A stretch of DNA of 64,000 bases from Rhynchopus euleeides. Taxonomy: Eukaryota; Euglenozoa; Diplonemea; Diplonemida; Diplonemidae. The position numbers and the translations under genes were made by a program. The notes under the pieces were generated by a model. It was not told the origin of the DNA and searched no databases. It saw only the letters and a list, made by a program, of their open reading frames with translations. How positions within the stretch are numbered: the first letter of the stretch is position 1; each line of letters opens with the position of its first letter. The stretch lies in the NCBI GenBank assembly GCA_963210315.1, contig OY723248.1:1628727-1692726 (forward strand), given 5' to 3'. Below are positions 21,646-31,923 of the stretch, piece after piece.

Positions 21646-23409
21646 GGGCTCAGGAGGGCCCGCCTCAAATCTCTCAGAAAATGCAGGGGAAAAAATGGGA
21701 GGGGTCCCGCAGGGAGGAGGGGACGTTTTCTCTAAACTGCCGAACTGCTGCGCCAAGTGTGGCACCCCACCTTGCCCCCGCCCCCCCCCCCGCCCCCCAC
21801 CCCACTCCATCAATTTGTTGTTGCCAGGGAAAAGTATATGTCAAAACAACTCGCTTTTTTGTTTCCTCTGTTCTCATTCTTTTTTGTTTTGAGATCAACA
21901 ACACCAGCCGCCAATGTTTGCGCTGTAATGGACGGTGGGTGCACCCCCACTCCCCCGCATAAACCGGGGGGGAGAGAGAGAGGGAGGGGGGGCCCTGCCC
22001 CCGACACCCACTTGACACGCCCTTTTTATTGTTGTGAAGATTCAAGAAGAAGAAAGGCAGACGAGGCGAACCCTCCCGCGGACGAAACACACAATTTTCT
22101 GCATTGCTTTGGCAGAAGGGGGGGGGGGACACACATACCCCCTCCCCCCATTATTCTCTTCTTTCCACACCCCTATCTTCATCCCCCCCTCTCTCTCTTC
22201 TCTTCTCTTCTCCTCCGACCTTCTCCGTCGCCCTACCTCCTCCCCAGGAGGGGTGTCTAAACACTCAGAGCCTTGAGGCGCCCACGCCTTCCTTTCACCG
22301 TTGCTCCGAATTGTTTGTTCAACCGGCTTTGGCGCAGAAACGGCCAGCCCCCACCCCCACCCCTCCCCTCCCCCCCCCCTCCAATATTGCATGTGAATGG
22401 GATGGCGGGAGAGAGCGGGGTGTGTGATATTGATATATCCTCGTTCCGGGGATATTCACACTTGAAGCATGCGGGGAGGGGGGGGAGGGATGACAGCCTT
22501 GTGCCTCAGTCCCCCCCCTCTCTCTCTCTCTCTCTCTATCTCTCCTGTCCCCTCCCTCTGCACTCCTTTCTCCTCAACTTATTCTGCCCCCACCTCCAAA
22601 TGCAAAAGCACACCCATAAACCATCCTCGCAGCCTCCTCCCCCCCTCCCCCCCGCCGAACATACTCACCAAAAGGGATATCCCCCACGGTGCTGACGTAG
22701 CTGAATACTCACTGTTCCCCCCCACCCTCCTCCCCCCCTCCCCCACCCTTCTATAACTGAATCCGGAGGCCACCAACCCACGGTGGTGGAGAAGGCCCAT
22801 CCCCTCCCTCCCCCGGTCCGTTGCCCTTGCCTCTCTCTGGGGAGAGGGGATGTGGGAGGGGTGAGAGAGCAGAGCCAGAACACGAAGCGTTGACACGCGC
22901 GGGGGGGGGGGGGTGGGGGGGGGGGTGGAGCTAGAGGAGCAGGTGTGGTTGGTGGGCCTGGGAGGTGGGGAGGGGCTGTGCTCTCCCTCCCCTTGTGGGC
23001 ACCGTTGATCAGCTGCTTCAGGGAGAGGGGGTGGGGGGTATATTTTTCGAACCGCACACACCTGAGTCTCAGAATGCCGAAAGTTAGAGAGCGCTGTCCA
23101 TCCTACCGCTCATCCAGGCAAGGCCAGAGTTGAAAGAAACAGTTTGTTGGGCTGTGGGACGACACCCCCCCTCCCCCCACCACCACCACCACCGCCGCCA
23201 TTCCCCAATCCTTTTTGCTGCCATCTCCCGCTCTCCAGAGGCGGTTTCACAATTGATTTGTTGATTGTTCGGCGGGGACCAACTGGGTAAAACTTTGTGC
23301 GCATTTCGATGGCCTCCGGCAACAGTATTATTTTGTGGTTTCGCATTTCTTCTGCAACACACCCACCCGCACACCCCGCACACCCAAACAGCCCCACGGA
23401 CAGGACGAG
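21646..23409. other. Intergenic, one motif shared with 56.2 kb
   Basis: No supportable gene in 1.76 kb; composition is CT- and C-rich with poly-G at 22901-22925. Bases 22433-22473 (containing CCGGGGATATTCACACTTGA) match 56266-56306 in reverse complement at about 34 of 40 positions, each next to a CT microsatellite. The sequence ends in CACACCCAAACAG (23391) before the next gene. Confidence 0.5.
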
Positions 23410-25200
23410 ATGGTCGACGTGTCAGAACATGTGCGCACACTGCGCGCCCTCCTCGGGGAGTGGGCACAGCATGAGGAGACACGCACCTACGTCGGGCTGA
23501 TTGCCCTGGCAGTTATGCTGTTTGCCGCCATGATTGCCTTTGTCATCCTGCGCGCCTTCCTCCGCCTGGTCTACGAGGCGTACACAGGCGTGGTGGAGCT
23601 GCTGTTCCCCTTCGGGCGGGGCAGCGTCGAGGATGTCACCCTCTCCGACAGGAAGCGGGCGCAGCTCTTCGGGACGGAAACGACGAAGCCCACGAAGAAC
23701 GCCCCGCCCCCCAGCAAGGGCGGCAAGAAGACCACCGACAGCGGCAAGAAGCAGGCCCCGGCACAGGCAACCTCCTCGTCCTCCTCCGCCTCCGCCAAGA
23801 AGAAGCCTGCCATCCAGACGATGTACAGTTCCGACAGGATGCGGAACGACACGCCCTCCGCGCAGTTCGACACTGTGAAGGGCTTCCGCACCGCCATCTC
23901 TGTTGTGGCGTTTGCCACGGGCGACGCGGACCTGGTCTTCATGGGGACGGAGGACCGCCAGTACAAACTGTTCCGCGCTTCCACTCTTGGGAAGACCTGC
24001 GAGAGCGTGGTGATGCGCCTCGACAAGGCCACCGTGACACACGCACAGTTCGATGGGACGGGGCGTGTCCTCGCTGTTTACGTCGACAACGAAAGGATGC
24101 TGCGCATCTACAACGTGCGGTTCGACGCTCGTGACAACTTCAACCTCGTGTGGGAGGTGCGCGTGCCTCCCATGGCACTCAGCGGCGTTGGCGTCGGGCC
24201 CGGGGGCGGCTATGCCCTGCTGATGGACGAGGGTGGCGAGATCACCGTGCTGAGCAGGCTCGGGAAGGAGCTGACCCGCGCCCAGAACAAGCAGGGCTCC
24301 GTGCGGCAGTGGCGCTTCTCCGCGCAGGGCAACCTGCTGGGGCTGGCGGGCAGCATGAGCAGCTCCTGCCGCGTGTGGTGCATCATGTCGGGCAACCGCA
24401 GCACCCTCGACGACGGCCCGCTGTGGGGCGGTGTCACAGTCGAGGCGTGGGACCACGGGACCCGCCGCTTCTACCCTGCGGTGGTGGTGGAGCAGGACAG
24501 CACGGGGAGCTACACCATCAGGTGGAACGAGGGTGGCCTGGAGGCATACCACATCCCGCGCAACGAGCTGCGCCCCACAGGCGTGCAGACGAAGGGCGAG
24601 ACCTACAACAGCATGAGCCATGCCATGACGCTGCTGGGGCACAAGCTGGGTGTCACATGCGTCGGGTTCTCGCCGGATGGGACGCGCGCCGTGTCCTGCT
24701 CCGAGGATGGGGGTGTGCGTGTCTGGGACATTGCGGTGCGCTGGAACCTGGGTGAGGAGCCCAAGCTGCTCGCCTCCTTCTGCGACACAGACTACTGCTA
24801 CTTCACCCACGCTGCGGTGTCGCCGAACAACAAGATCCTGGTGCTCGGGACGCCCAGCACCTCCATCCTGGTGTACCGCATCGACTCGAAGGAGCCGTCG
24901 CTGCTGGGGGAGATCTCCGACACACACCCCCGCGCTGGCCAGCTGAAGGATCTGTACTTCACCTCGAAGAACATCGTCATGACTGTCGCTCACAGCGACT
25001 CCAAGGTATGTTGGGTGGTATTGCCTCCACCCACCTCCTGGTGGTGTGGTGTGCGTTGCGGTGGCTTGTTAATATTTACCGGGCTCTGTTTCGTTGCTGC
25101 TCTTCACTTTCTGCGCAACAACACCTCCACCACAACGCAGGCGAAGCTGTGGAACCTTGCATCCAGACCGCCGCCGTACAGCATCGACATGAAGGCGTAG
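23410..25200 (+). CDS. TBL2: TBL2-like ER membrane WD40 protein (two exons)
   Basis: Exon 1 is 23410-25005 and exon 2 25141-25200, with a GTATG...CAG intron; 551 aa. A hydrophobic segment at about 28-50 (VGLIALAVMLFAAMIAFVIL) is followed by a low-complexity Lys/Pro/Ser linker and a WD40 propeller. The line RLDKATVTHAQFDGTGRVLA fits TBL2, an ER protein linked to PERK signalling and translation in animals. Late blades are clear (LGHKLGVTCVGFSPDGTRAV...VRVWDI; HSDSKAKLWNLA across the splice). Residues about 335-387 (WGGVTVEAWDHGTRRFYPAV...GGLEAYHIPRNEL) look like a Tudor/Agenet-type module inserted between blades, which I do not know from TBL2. The intron is 135 bp with no stop, so retention would add 45 residues in frame. 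Splicing is preferred because it completes a WD repeat. Confidence 0.75.
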   Translation: MVDVSEHVRTLRALLGEWAQHEETRTYVGLIALAVMLFAAMIAFVILRAFLRLVYEAYTGVVELLFPFGRGSVEDVTLSDRKRAQLFGTETTKPTKNAPPPSKGGKKTTDSGKKQAPAQATSSSSSASAKKKPAIQTMYSSDRMRNDTPSAQFDTVKGFRTAISVVAFATGDADLVFMGTEDRQYKLFRASTLGKTCESVVMRLDKATVTHAQFDGTGRVLAVYVDNERMLRIYNVRFDARDNFNLVWEVRVPPMALSGVGVGPGGGYALLMDEGGEITVLSRLGKELTRAQNKQGSVRQWRFSAQGNLLGLAGSMSSSCRVWCIMSGNRSTLDDGPLWGGVTVEAWDHGTRRFYPAVVVEQDSTGSYTIRWNEGGLEAYHIPRNELRPTGVQTKGETYNSMSHAMTLLGHKLGVTCVGFSPDGTRAVSCSEDGGVRVWDIAVRWNLGEEPKLLASFCDTDYCYFTHAAVSPNNKILVLGTPSTSILVYRIDSKEPSLLGEISDTHPRAGQLKDLYFTSKNIVMTVAHSDSKVCWVVLPPPTSWWCGVRCGGLLIFTGLCFVAALHFLRNNTSTTTQAKLWNLASRPPPYSIDMKA

Positions 25201-26716
25201 TCCTGCTCCCGCGCTGTGCGGGCACTGTGGGTGCCGCATCGAGGGTGGCGTGCTCCCTCCTATTTGCACCTCCCCCTCCCCCCACCCCCCCAGCAGGGGG
25301 CTCGCCCCCCACCCCCACCCCTGCTGCGCCAACAGCACAGTCTCGTGTCGTCGATGCGATATGCAGCGAAAGGCAATGTACGCTGCAGGCCGAGGGTCCT
25401 GCTTTTCCACTCACCGCTGCCCAGCACACATGCCGTGCGTTCTCTACCCTTTATATGCTGTGTGTGTGTGTGCTGTGGCTATGTTTGACGTTGGGCCTGT
25501 GGCCTCCGGTAGCCAGCTGTGTGGGTTTGGGTTGGCGGATGGGATATTCCTGCATGACCCCACAAAAAAAACCCCCCCCCCCCCAATATGCAAGACACTG
25601 TGTATGCGAGAATGCAACAGCCATTGCATACACTAGGTGTACGAAATGTTTATCTCCCCCCGCGTGCAGAAAGCATGCATGCAAAAAGTACACAGCGTTG
25701 TTTGATTACTGTCCCCCCAACATATGTGCATGTGTGCCCGATATGACAGAAGTGCACAGAGGCACAGGCACAAATCTCGAGGCTCGTTTTATCTTCAAAC
25801 AAGGTGTGCTGCTCAGATGTCGACGACGCCCGATGTACCAAGACAGCAAAAAAAATTGTATCAAATTCTCGAAGGATTTGCACGCGGATCGAAAGAGGGA
25901 GCCTTAGGTTCTCCTTCGTCTCGGCTCCTGGGGGGTTCCAAACAAAGAAAAGAAGGCGGCCGTGTCTATAAACCCCTCCCCAACCCTGGGTGTGTCCCCC
26001 CGTCCCCGCGAAAAAGTACCCATCTAGTTTCCTGGTGCATCCATTCTGCATGTTACTCTGAGGTCGGGCAGTGATGGGTATCCGAGGTGTGAATGGCCAG
26101 AAATGCGGACCCGAAAAAATGGGGTTTTATAGACAAGCCCAAACGCAATGACGGGGGTGCAGGGAGGATAGGTGAGAACATGAAGGCGTATTTCGACGTG
26201 GTGCTATGCTCGGTGTAGTCAGGTTTCGCAAGGGGGGGAAACTGGCGTACTTCCAGGCCCCCGGAACTGTGGTTGCAAGACTCCAAATGTTCAAAGCAAG
26301 CGGTGTCGCAAAAGGCCAAATGGAACGGCTCTGGAAAAGATTTGGGTTTGCGCTCTTTTTGTGTGCCCTGAAGAGCAAGAGGTGCTGGACGCTGCCACAC
26401 GGCCTTTTTAGCGTGAAACGCGCCGTTTTGGAAAAGAGGGGGAGTGGAGGGGCGTGGAAAACAAAGGCAGGTGACACCTTTCGTTTTTGTCTGCCCCGAA
26501 TCCCCGGATAGAGATGGCACCGCTACCCCCACACACCGACATTGTTTATGATTCAGATTTGCATACCATCGAGCCACCTCGTGTTCCGCACTCGGACGTC
26601 GTGCAGACAGTGGCAGCCAGTTTAGCACCACACACCCACCCCACCACTGCACCCGCACACAGCCTGGACACCATCCAGAACACCACACCGACGTCCCACC
26701 ACTGCGGACAGACACG
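25201..26716. other. Intergenic, no gene seen
   Basis: About 1.5 kb. Short open frames are C-rich and unlike the flanking genes. The 3' end is CA-rich (CACACCCACCCCACC...) and ends in CTGCGGACAG, a likely acceptor 5 bases before the next ATG. Confidence 0.5.
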
Positions 26717-27844
26717 ATGCGGGTCGTCCAGCTCCTGTGTGCTGCCGTGGTGCTCTGCGGCACACCTGCCTTGGGTGCCAAGCAGCTGATGGTGATGTCG
26801 GCCCCACTGTCCAGCGGATACTACTCTGCTCTGTACGGGAAGATTCTCGACTTCCAGGCGCGCTACGCACTGGCCATCATCGGGCACGACGACGTGCTGA
26901 TCCTGACAGACGCGACGGCACGTGCGGAGCTGATGAACAGGGGTGTGCCTGCCGCGGTGCTGGTGGAGAACGCGCTGCAGCAGGACATCTGGATGCGGGA
27001 CTTCACGACGGTGAACCCGTACAGCCCTGTGCAGTTCCGCTACGCCCCAGCAGCGCAGGGCGGGAGCCGGACCGAGGCCGACCACGTGCAGAACAAGTTC
27101 AACGATCTGTTGTCGACCCGGGTGCAGGTGGGCTTCGCGGCGAAGCAGAACTACGTGCTGGACGGAGGGAACGTGGTGGACAACCACGCGAACCGCGCCA
27201 TCACGACGGACAGGTTCCTCGCAGACAACCCGTCGCTCACCACAAAGGCAGCCGCGAAGGAGGTGCTGAAGCAGATCCTGAAGGTGGACGAGGTGGCCAT
27301 CATCCCGTCGGACGACCCGAACCTGGCACACGCGGACGGGATGGTGATGTGGGCCGGGGACAGCGCCCTGGTTGTGAACGACTACTCGGACCAGCCGACG
27401 CTGCGTGCCTCCATCATGGCCGAGCTGCGTGCCTCCTTCCCGTCCGTGACGATCACCGAGGTCCCTGTCCAGTACAAGGAGGACGCGTTCGACAGCCGCT
27501 TCAGCTCCGCCACGGGGATCAACGTGAACTCTGTGATGACGGAGGACTACATCTACATGCCCACCTTCAACAGCGCGAACGATGCTGTGGTGCGTGGCAA
27601 GATTGCCGCCATCACCTCGAAGCAGATCATCGGAGTCGATGCACGTGACGTGGCGGTGATGGGGGGCAGCTGCAGGTGCCTCGTGTGGCAGCTCGGGGGT
27701 ACGCACGCTGCCACAGCGAAGCGCGGCCTTGCGCCTTCTGCTCTGTCCTCCCCTGCCACACCGACCCCGGGTGCCGGCGGTGTGGTGCGTGTGTCGCTGG
27801 TGTGGGTGGTGGTGGCTGCGCTTGTGAGCGTGCTGCTGCTGTAG
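26717..27844 (+). CDS. Secreted, probably GPI-anchored agmatine/peptidyl-arginine deiminase family protein
   Basis: 375 aa. Residues 1-20 are a signal peptide (MRVVQLLCAAVVLCGTPALG). The guanidino-group-modifying enzyme fold is marked by W92-x-R94-D95, D149-G150-G151-N152, H205-x-D207-G208, and a late Cys in MGGSCRC (C319 or C321), in the order expected of agmatine deiminase and bacterial-type peptidyl-arginine deiminase. These hydrolyse the guanidino group of agmatine or peptidyl-arginine to ureido product plus ammonia through a Cys thiouronium intermediate. After the Cys comes a Ser/Thr/Pro-rich stretch and a hydrophobic tail ending LVSVLLL at the very C-terminus, the pattern of a GPI-attachment signal. 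Cytosolic agmatine deiminases lack both ends, so this copy probably acts at the surface or in the secretory pathway. Substrate uncertain. Confidence 0.8.
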   Translation: MRVVQLLCAAVVLCGTPALGAKQLMVMSAPLSSGYYSALYGKILDFQARYALAIIGHDDVLILTDATARAELMNRGVPAAVLVENALQQDIWMRDFTTVNPYSPVQFRYAPAAQGGSRTEADHVQNKFNDLLSTRVQVGFAAKQNYVLDGGNVVDNHANRAITTDRFLADNPSLTTKAAAKEVLKQILKVDEVAIIPSDDPNLAHADGMVMWAGDSALVVNDYSDQPTLRASIMAELRASFPSVTITEVPVQYKEDAFDSRFSSATGINVNSVMTEDYIYMPTFNSANDAVVRGKIAAITSKQIIGVDARDVAVMGGSCRCLVWQLGGTHAATAKRGLAPSALSSPATPTPGAGGVVRVSLVWVVVAALVSVLLL

Positions 27845-29350
27845 GGCAGAAGTGCACAACCACAAACACAGCCACCCACACCCAGTGCACACTGCGGTCG
27901 CTAATCCGTGTTCCCTCCCCTCCCACCCACTCAGCTTGTTATGTTCAAATTACACTCAACCAACTTACAACACCTGCACAACAGCACTCTGTGTGCTGAC
28001 TGAGAATTTCGTCGTGCGGGCTGTGGCTTGGCTCGCCCTTGCCACCTGCACTGCACTGCGTCGTGCGTGTACACAACCAGAAGGCGGCGCGGCGTGCCAC
28101 ATGTTGCAGTGAGGCTGTGCCTGGACGTGCCAGAAGTGGCCGTCTTCCCTGGGTGTGTCCGAATCAGGGAGCTGTGCTGCAACATTGTGGCAAGCAGCGC
28201 CGCCCACGAGAACCCCTCCCCTCAGCCACGCGGGTGGCTGCGTGGCACATCTGTGCCCTGCTTCCACCCTGCCAGTGCGGGTTTGAGGCTGTCTGAGTGC
28301 TGCGCACGTGTCTTGCATATATGCGGTGCCGTGTGGGAGCAGCAGACCTACGCCTCGACAGTGCCTGGTGCTGGTGTGCAGGCTCCTGCAGGGGCAGGGC
28401 TGCATTCGCAAGGCTGTAACGACCCTCAACTTCTTTCACAATTCAACACGAAACGGAGGTGCTACGCATCACACATGTGCACATAGTGTATCGTTAGTGC
28501 TAGTGTGCTTACGTAAATGCACGCCGTCAACCCTAGCAGGCATAAAAGCAACCTGTGTCTGATGGTGGGGGCAGGCAGGCAGGCGGCCGGCAGCACCTTT
28601 GCACTGCACACATGCAGTGATGAGGTGCTGCTGGCAAGTTGAAGGCTGCCCACTTTGTATCAACACACTCCGGGTGGGGTTTCTTGTGCGTGCTTATTGT
28701 TTTGGTAGTTCGGTGCAATCAACGGGGAACCTGTCTGTGTATTTTTCTGGATCGTCGCTGTCACTTCGCGATCCAGCAGGCACAGGCAGTTTCTACCACG
28801 ACAGGAATCCTGGAGCGGGCAGCGCTTTGGGCAACAACGACAACCCCACAGCAGGCTCTCTGTTTTAATGTGCATGCGTTCTGCATGTGGTGGGAAGCCC
28901 TGCACACATGTGCCGAAGTGTGCTGCGTGCCTGCTGGCAATAGCAGCTGTGATGCAGGCCTGCCCTCCTCATACAGATGGCAGGAGAGGCTGCCACACAC
29001 GGCCAACACCACCACTGTTGCCTCCCGTGATGTCTGGTTTGTCGTTGTGGTTCGGTCAATATTTCAGCTAAACACGCGACTGATTACTTTCAGTTGGCGA
29101 CACCACCCCCACCCCCACCCCTCTCTCTCTCTCTCTCTCCCTGCTTCGTCCATCCATCGCTCCTTCGAGCCCCCCACTCCTAGCCCAGAGCCGCTGCACG
29201 GTCTACGGTGCCTCTCTCTGCGCTGTGCGACGCACGCTGTACAGCCTTCCAACCACCCTCCTCCCTGCCCCCGCCTGCCTACCAGGCCACAGCCACAGCC
29301 ACGCCAAGGCAACACGGTGCACTAGTTTGGTAGTTACGAGTGACCTCAAC
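27845..29350. other. Intergenic, no gene seen
   Basis: About 1.5 kb up to the inverted-repeat element. The 228-codon open frame at 28639-29325 starts at TTG, is Cys/His-rich by composition and ends in Pro-rich sequence; I do not regard it as a gene. A TCTCTC run lies at 29120-29140, and GTAGTTACGAGTG at 29332 recalls the start of the S repeat. Confidence 0.5.
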
Positions 29351-29577
29351 TAGTGGAGTCGACAACCTCAAACTCGACAACTGCCAGTTGTCGACTCGAC
29401 AACTGGCACTTGTCGAGTCGACAACTGGCAGTTGTCGACTCGACAACTCTATACACTGTACTGCAGGAAGAACGCCCAAATATGAAGGGAAAAACGCACA
29501 GTTGGGTGTGTGCTTGGGATATGAGGTGTGGTGGCATATCAGCGCTGGACTTTGTTGCGAATTTCCTTGTCCCCTTC

Positions 29578-30520
29578 TCAAGGATGGTCAGTCTTCATGT
29601 GGAGATCGCGTTCACGGACACTACGGAAGGTCTCAAAGCAAAGTAAGCAACGTTTTGTTGTGAGAGAGCGGGGGTGGTGGGCCAGGTAGTGCTGGCTTTG
29701 TCCCTTCAATCTTATTGTTGTGTGACATATTTTGCATTCGATTGTGCATGACGAGCAAGGGACATTGCTCCCTGGTCTGTGCTTTGCATCGTAGTGTGCA
29801 AACAGAGACGTTTTCTTTGCTGAGGAGTAGTCACAAATAATGCATCGAAATTCATGAACCTCCTCCGGGAGAGACTGGGTTTCTTCTTGAGTAGGGGTGG
29901 GAGGCACACCCCAAGGTTCCTTGCCACACACACACACGTTCAGTATGGTTTTCGGTGGTTTTTTCGGATCAATCCAAAAGACACACCCGCTCTGACCTCT
30001 CTCTTTGACGTGGTCCGCCAGCCCAGCAGACTCAAGTCTTCGGTAGAGAGATCCTGTTGCCTTTTCCCAGCTGCCCGCAACAACACATGAACACACATTG
30101 AATGCCCCAACGGCGGTCATTAACTTCGGAGTATGTCCTGAACCCCCCCAAAGCCCATTCTCGCCCCAACTTTGAAGTTGTTGGATCTCGAAAAGAATGA
30201 GGTCGCGCTCCATAGTCCTTTCCGAGGCACAGGCTGAGTAGATCTTGCTTCCCCTTACTACCCCTCCTTGCCTCGACCACTCTCTGGAGGTGCTCTTCAT
30301 GCTTCCTCACCGTCGCCGGGGAGAGCCCGTGCCTCTCAGGCGCCTTCCCGTGCTCCCGAAACGTCTCTCGAATGCATTTCGAGATTTCACCGCACTTCCG
30401 GATGGACGTCCCTGCCACAAATCGTGACCTGCGAATACCCTCAGCCATCAAGGACATTTCATCTTGCATTGTCTCTTCGGAACCATTCCCACCCGGCTCT
30501 CCTGTGGTGTGTGTGTGCAT
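29578..30520 (-). pseudogene. Zinc-finger ORF of the inverted-repeat element, frameshifted
   Basis: Two overlapping minus-strand frames share one coding signal. The upstream one (30520 down to 30032) begins plausibly at MQDEMSLMAEGIRRSRF and includes a helix-turn-like GLSPATVRKHEEHLQRVVEA. The downstream one (30300 to 29578) runs to the element's arm and carries three Cys2His2-like fingers: CIICDYSSAKKTSLFAHYDAKH, CKICHTTI...HYLAHH and CLLCFETF...HMKTDH. The first reading stops making sense near 30290, where the second starts, so a one- or two-base shift, an intron or programmed frameshifting separates them. Likely DNA-binding, possibly recognising the element ends; not matched to a known transposase. 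Confidence 0.55.
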
Positions 30521-30660
30521 CCCAACAAAAAAGGCTATGCCTGAGGAACCGGCGGGGGGAGGATGACGTCAAGAGTGATAACCAAAAAAGGGAAAGTGTC
30601 ACTGCGATCGTTCTGCACCTTTTCTTCCGTTTGCTTTCATATACGTTGACGCTTCCACAC

Positions 30661-31389
30661 TCACACTGGATCATCAAATGTCAGCCTCCGCAGGGTGAGG
30701 CGCAGAATGTGCCCATTCTGGGTCACCTTCTGTACCGTCGACAGCCCAGATTCCACGATGAACTCGTAGAATCCCCCGACGGTTCTTGGAGCAAAGGTGT
30801 TGGCTGCTCCCTGCAACGACGACACGTCTCTCTTCCTTCCTGAGTATTGAGGAAAGATCTTGTCTGCCTTCGAGGATGCCTTCGTCTTCTGGGGGGCAGC
30901 CAGCTTCACCTCTGCGGCGTAGAGCCGGGACATCTTTACGCCCGAGGTGAGGGCGGCGTGCGGGTGCAGCTTCTGCATCTGCTCCAGTTTCGCCTTGGAC
31001 TTGGCGGAGGCTGATGGAGATGGTGTGATCCTCACACCAATGAACTCCGTATCCGTCCCCCCCTTGGTGCGGATGGAGTACCTCTCCAGCTGCGCCTCCT
31101 TCGCCGACTTCTCCGACACCGTCCCCCCCTGGTACTCCTTGTACCTGGCCCCCATCGCCGCGCTCACGGTCCCGTCGTTGCCCTTTATGGGCTTGCCCGT
31201 GATCTTCCCGATCAGTGCCTTCAGGGCTGTGTTCGACAGCCGCCCCCCCTCCTCCGGCTCGACGTAGTATTCAACAAAAAGTTGAATAAAGCCCGGCTGA
31301 GTGGCGGGCTGCTTCGTCGGGGGGGCCGAGCTCGGGGCGGTTTCCTCCGTTCTGCTTCTCTTCGCCGTGGTTTTGGCAGAGGCAGGCAT
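30661..31389 (-). CDS. Unknown protein of the inverted-repeat element, 242 aa
   Basis: ATG at 31389 (MPASAKTTAKRSRTEE). The frame is open upstream into the terminal repeat, but that part is repeat-derived. The N-terminus is Lys/Ser/Thr-rich and could be a nuclear signal. The core has IQLFVEYYVEPEEGGRLSNT and a Gly-rich GKITGKPIKGNDGTV; the C-terminus is basic with alternating hydrophobics (GHILRLTLRRLTFDD). No family recognised. Composition is closer to neutral than the host genes but coding-like throughout. Opposite strand to all host genes. Confidence 0.55.
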   Translation of the reverse strand: MPASAKTTAKRSRTEETAPSSAPPTKQPATQPGFIQLFVEYYVEPEEGGRLSNTALKALIGKITGKPIKGNDGTVSAAMGARYKEYQGGTVSEKSAKEAQLERYSIRTKGGTDTEFIGVRITPSPSASAKSKAKLEQMQKLHPHAALTSGVKMSRLYAAEVKLAAPQKTKASSKADKIFPQYSGRKRDVSSLQGAANTFAPRTVGGFYEFIVESGLSTVQKVTQNGHILRLTLRRLTFDDPV

Positions 31390-31923
31390 GATTGATAGCT
31401 GTGTGTGTGTGTGTCTGTTGGCGTGTGTGTATCTATTCAACAATGGAGGTAATCTGGTCAGGGCTTGCAAGACCCTGGTGATGTGGGTTGTGGGAGGGAG
31501 AAACGGCACAAGGAAATTCGCAACAAAGTCCAGCGCTGATATGCCACCACACCTCATATCCCAAGCACACACCCAACTGTGCGTTTTCCCCTTCATACTT
31601 GGGCGTTCTTCCTGCAGTACAGTGTATAGAGTTGTCGAGTCGACAAGTGCCAGTTGTCGACTCGACAAGTGCCAGTTGTCGAGTCGACAACTGGCACTTG
31701 TCGTCAACAACCCAGTCAGTTGTCGAGGTTTCAGTTGTCGACTCCACTAGTGGTTGCCAACACTAGCGCACCGTGAACACCATCAACGCCGCACCCCCCC
31801 CAACTCCCCTCTCTCCCCCACCCCGCGACGATTCGCATCCCCAGCGGTTCTCGAGACATACTGCTTCAGTACAACTTGCAGCCAACCCACCCCCTCCCTA
31901 CAGGTCTGGTCTGGGCATCTCCG

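Larger units (their letters stand above)
29353..31747. mobile_element. 2.4-kb TA-flanked element with about 230-bp terminal inverted repeats
   Basis: The left arm (29353 to about 29578) and right arm (about 31518-31747) are inverted copies: GTGGAGTCGACAAC at the tips, then blocks of GTCGAGTCGACAACTGGCA permuted in both arms, then a near-identical unique stretch (CTATACACTGTACTGCAGG to TGGACTTTGTTGCGAATTTC). Both tips abut ACTAGT; with TA as the duplication the body is as given, but CTAG or ACTAGT as duplication cannot be excluded. The inside holds two minus-strand genes, one intact and one frameshifted. No DDE transposase motif is recognised. It may be a non-autonomous Tc1/mariner-type element with cargo or an unknown transposon type. 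Confidence 0.8.

Noticed and set aside
28639-29325. 228-codon plus-strand frame
   Set aside because: Starts at TTG, has erratic composition and runs through a CT microsatellite; no acceptor or domain.
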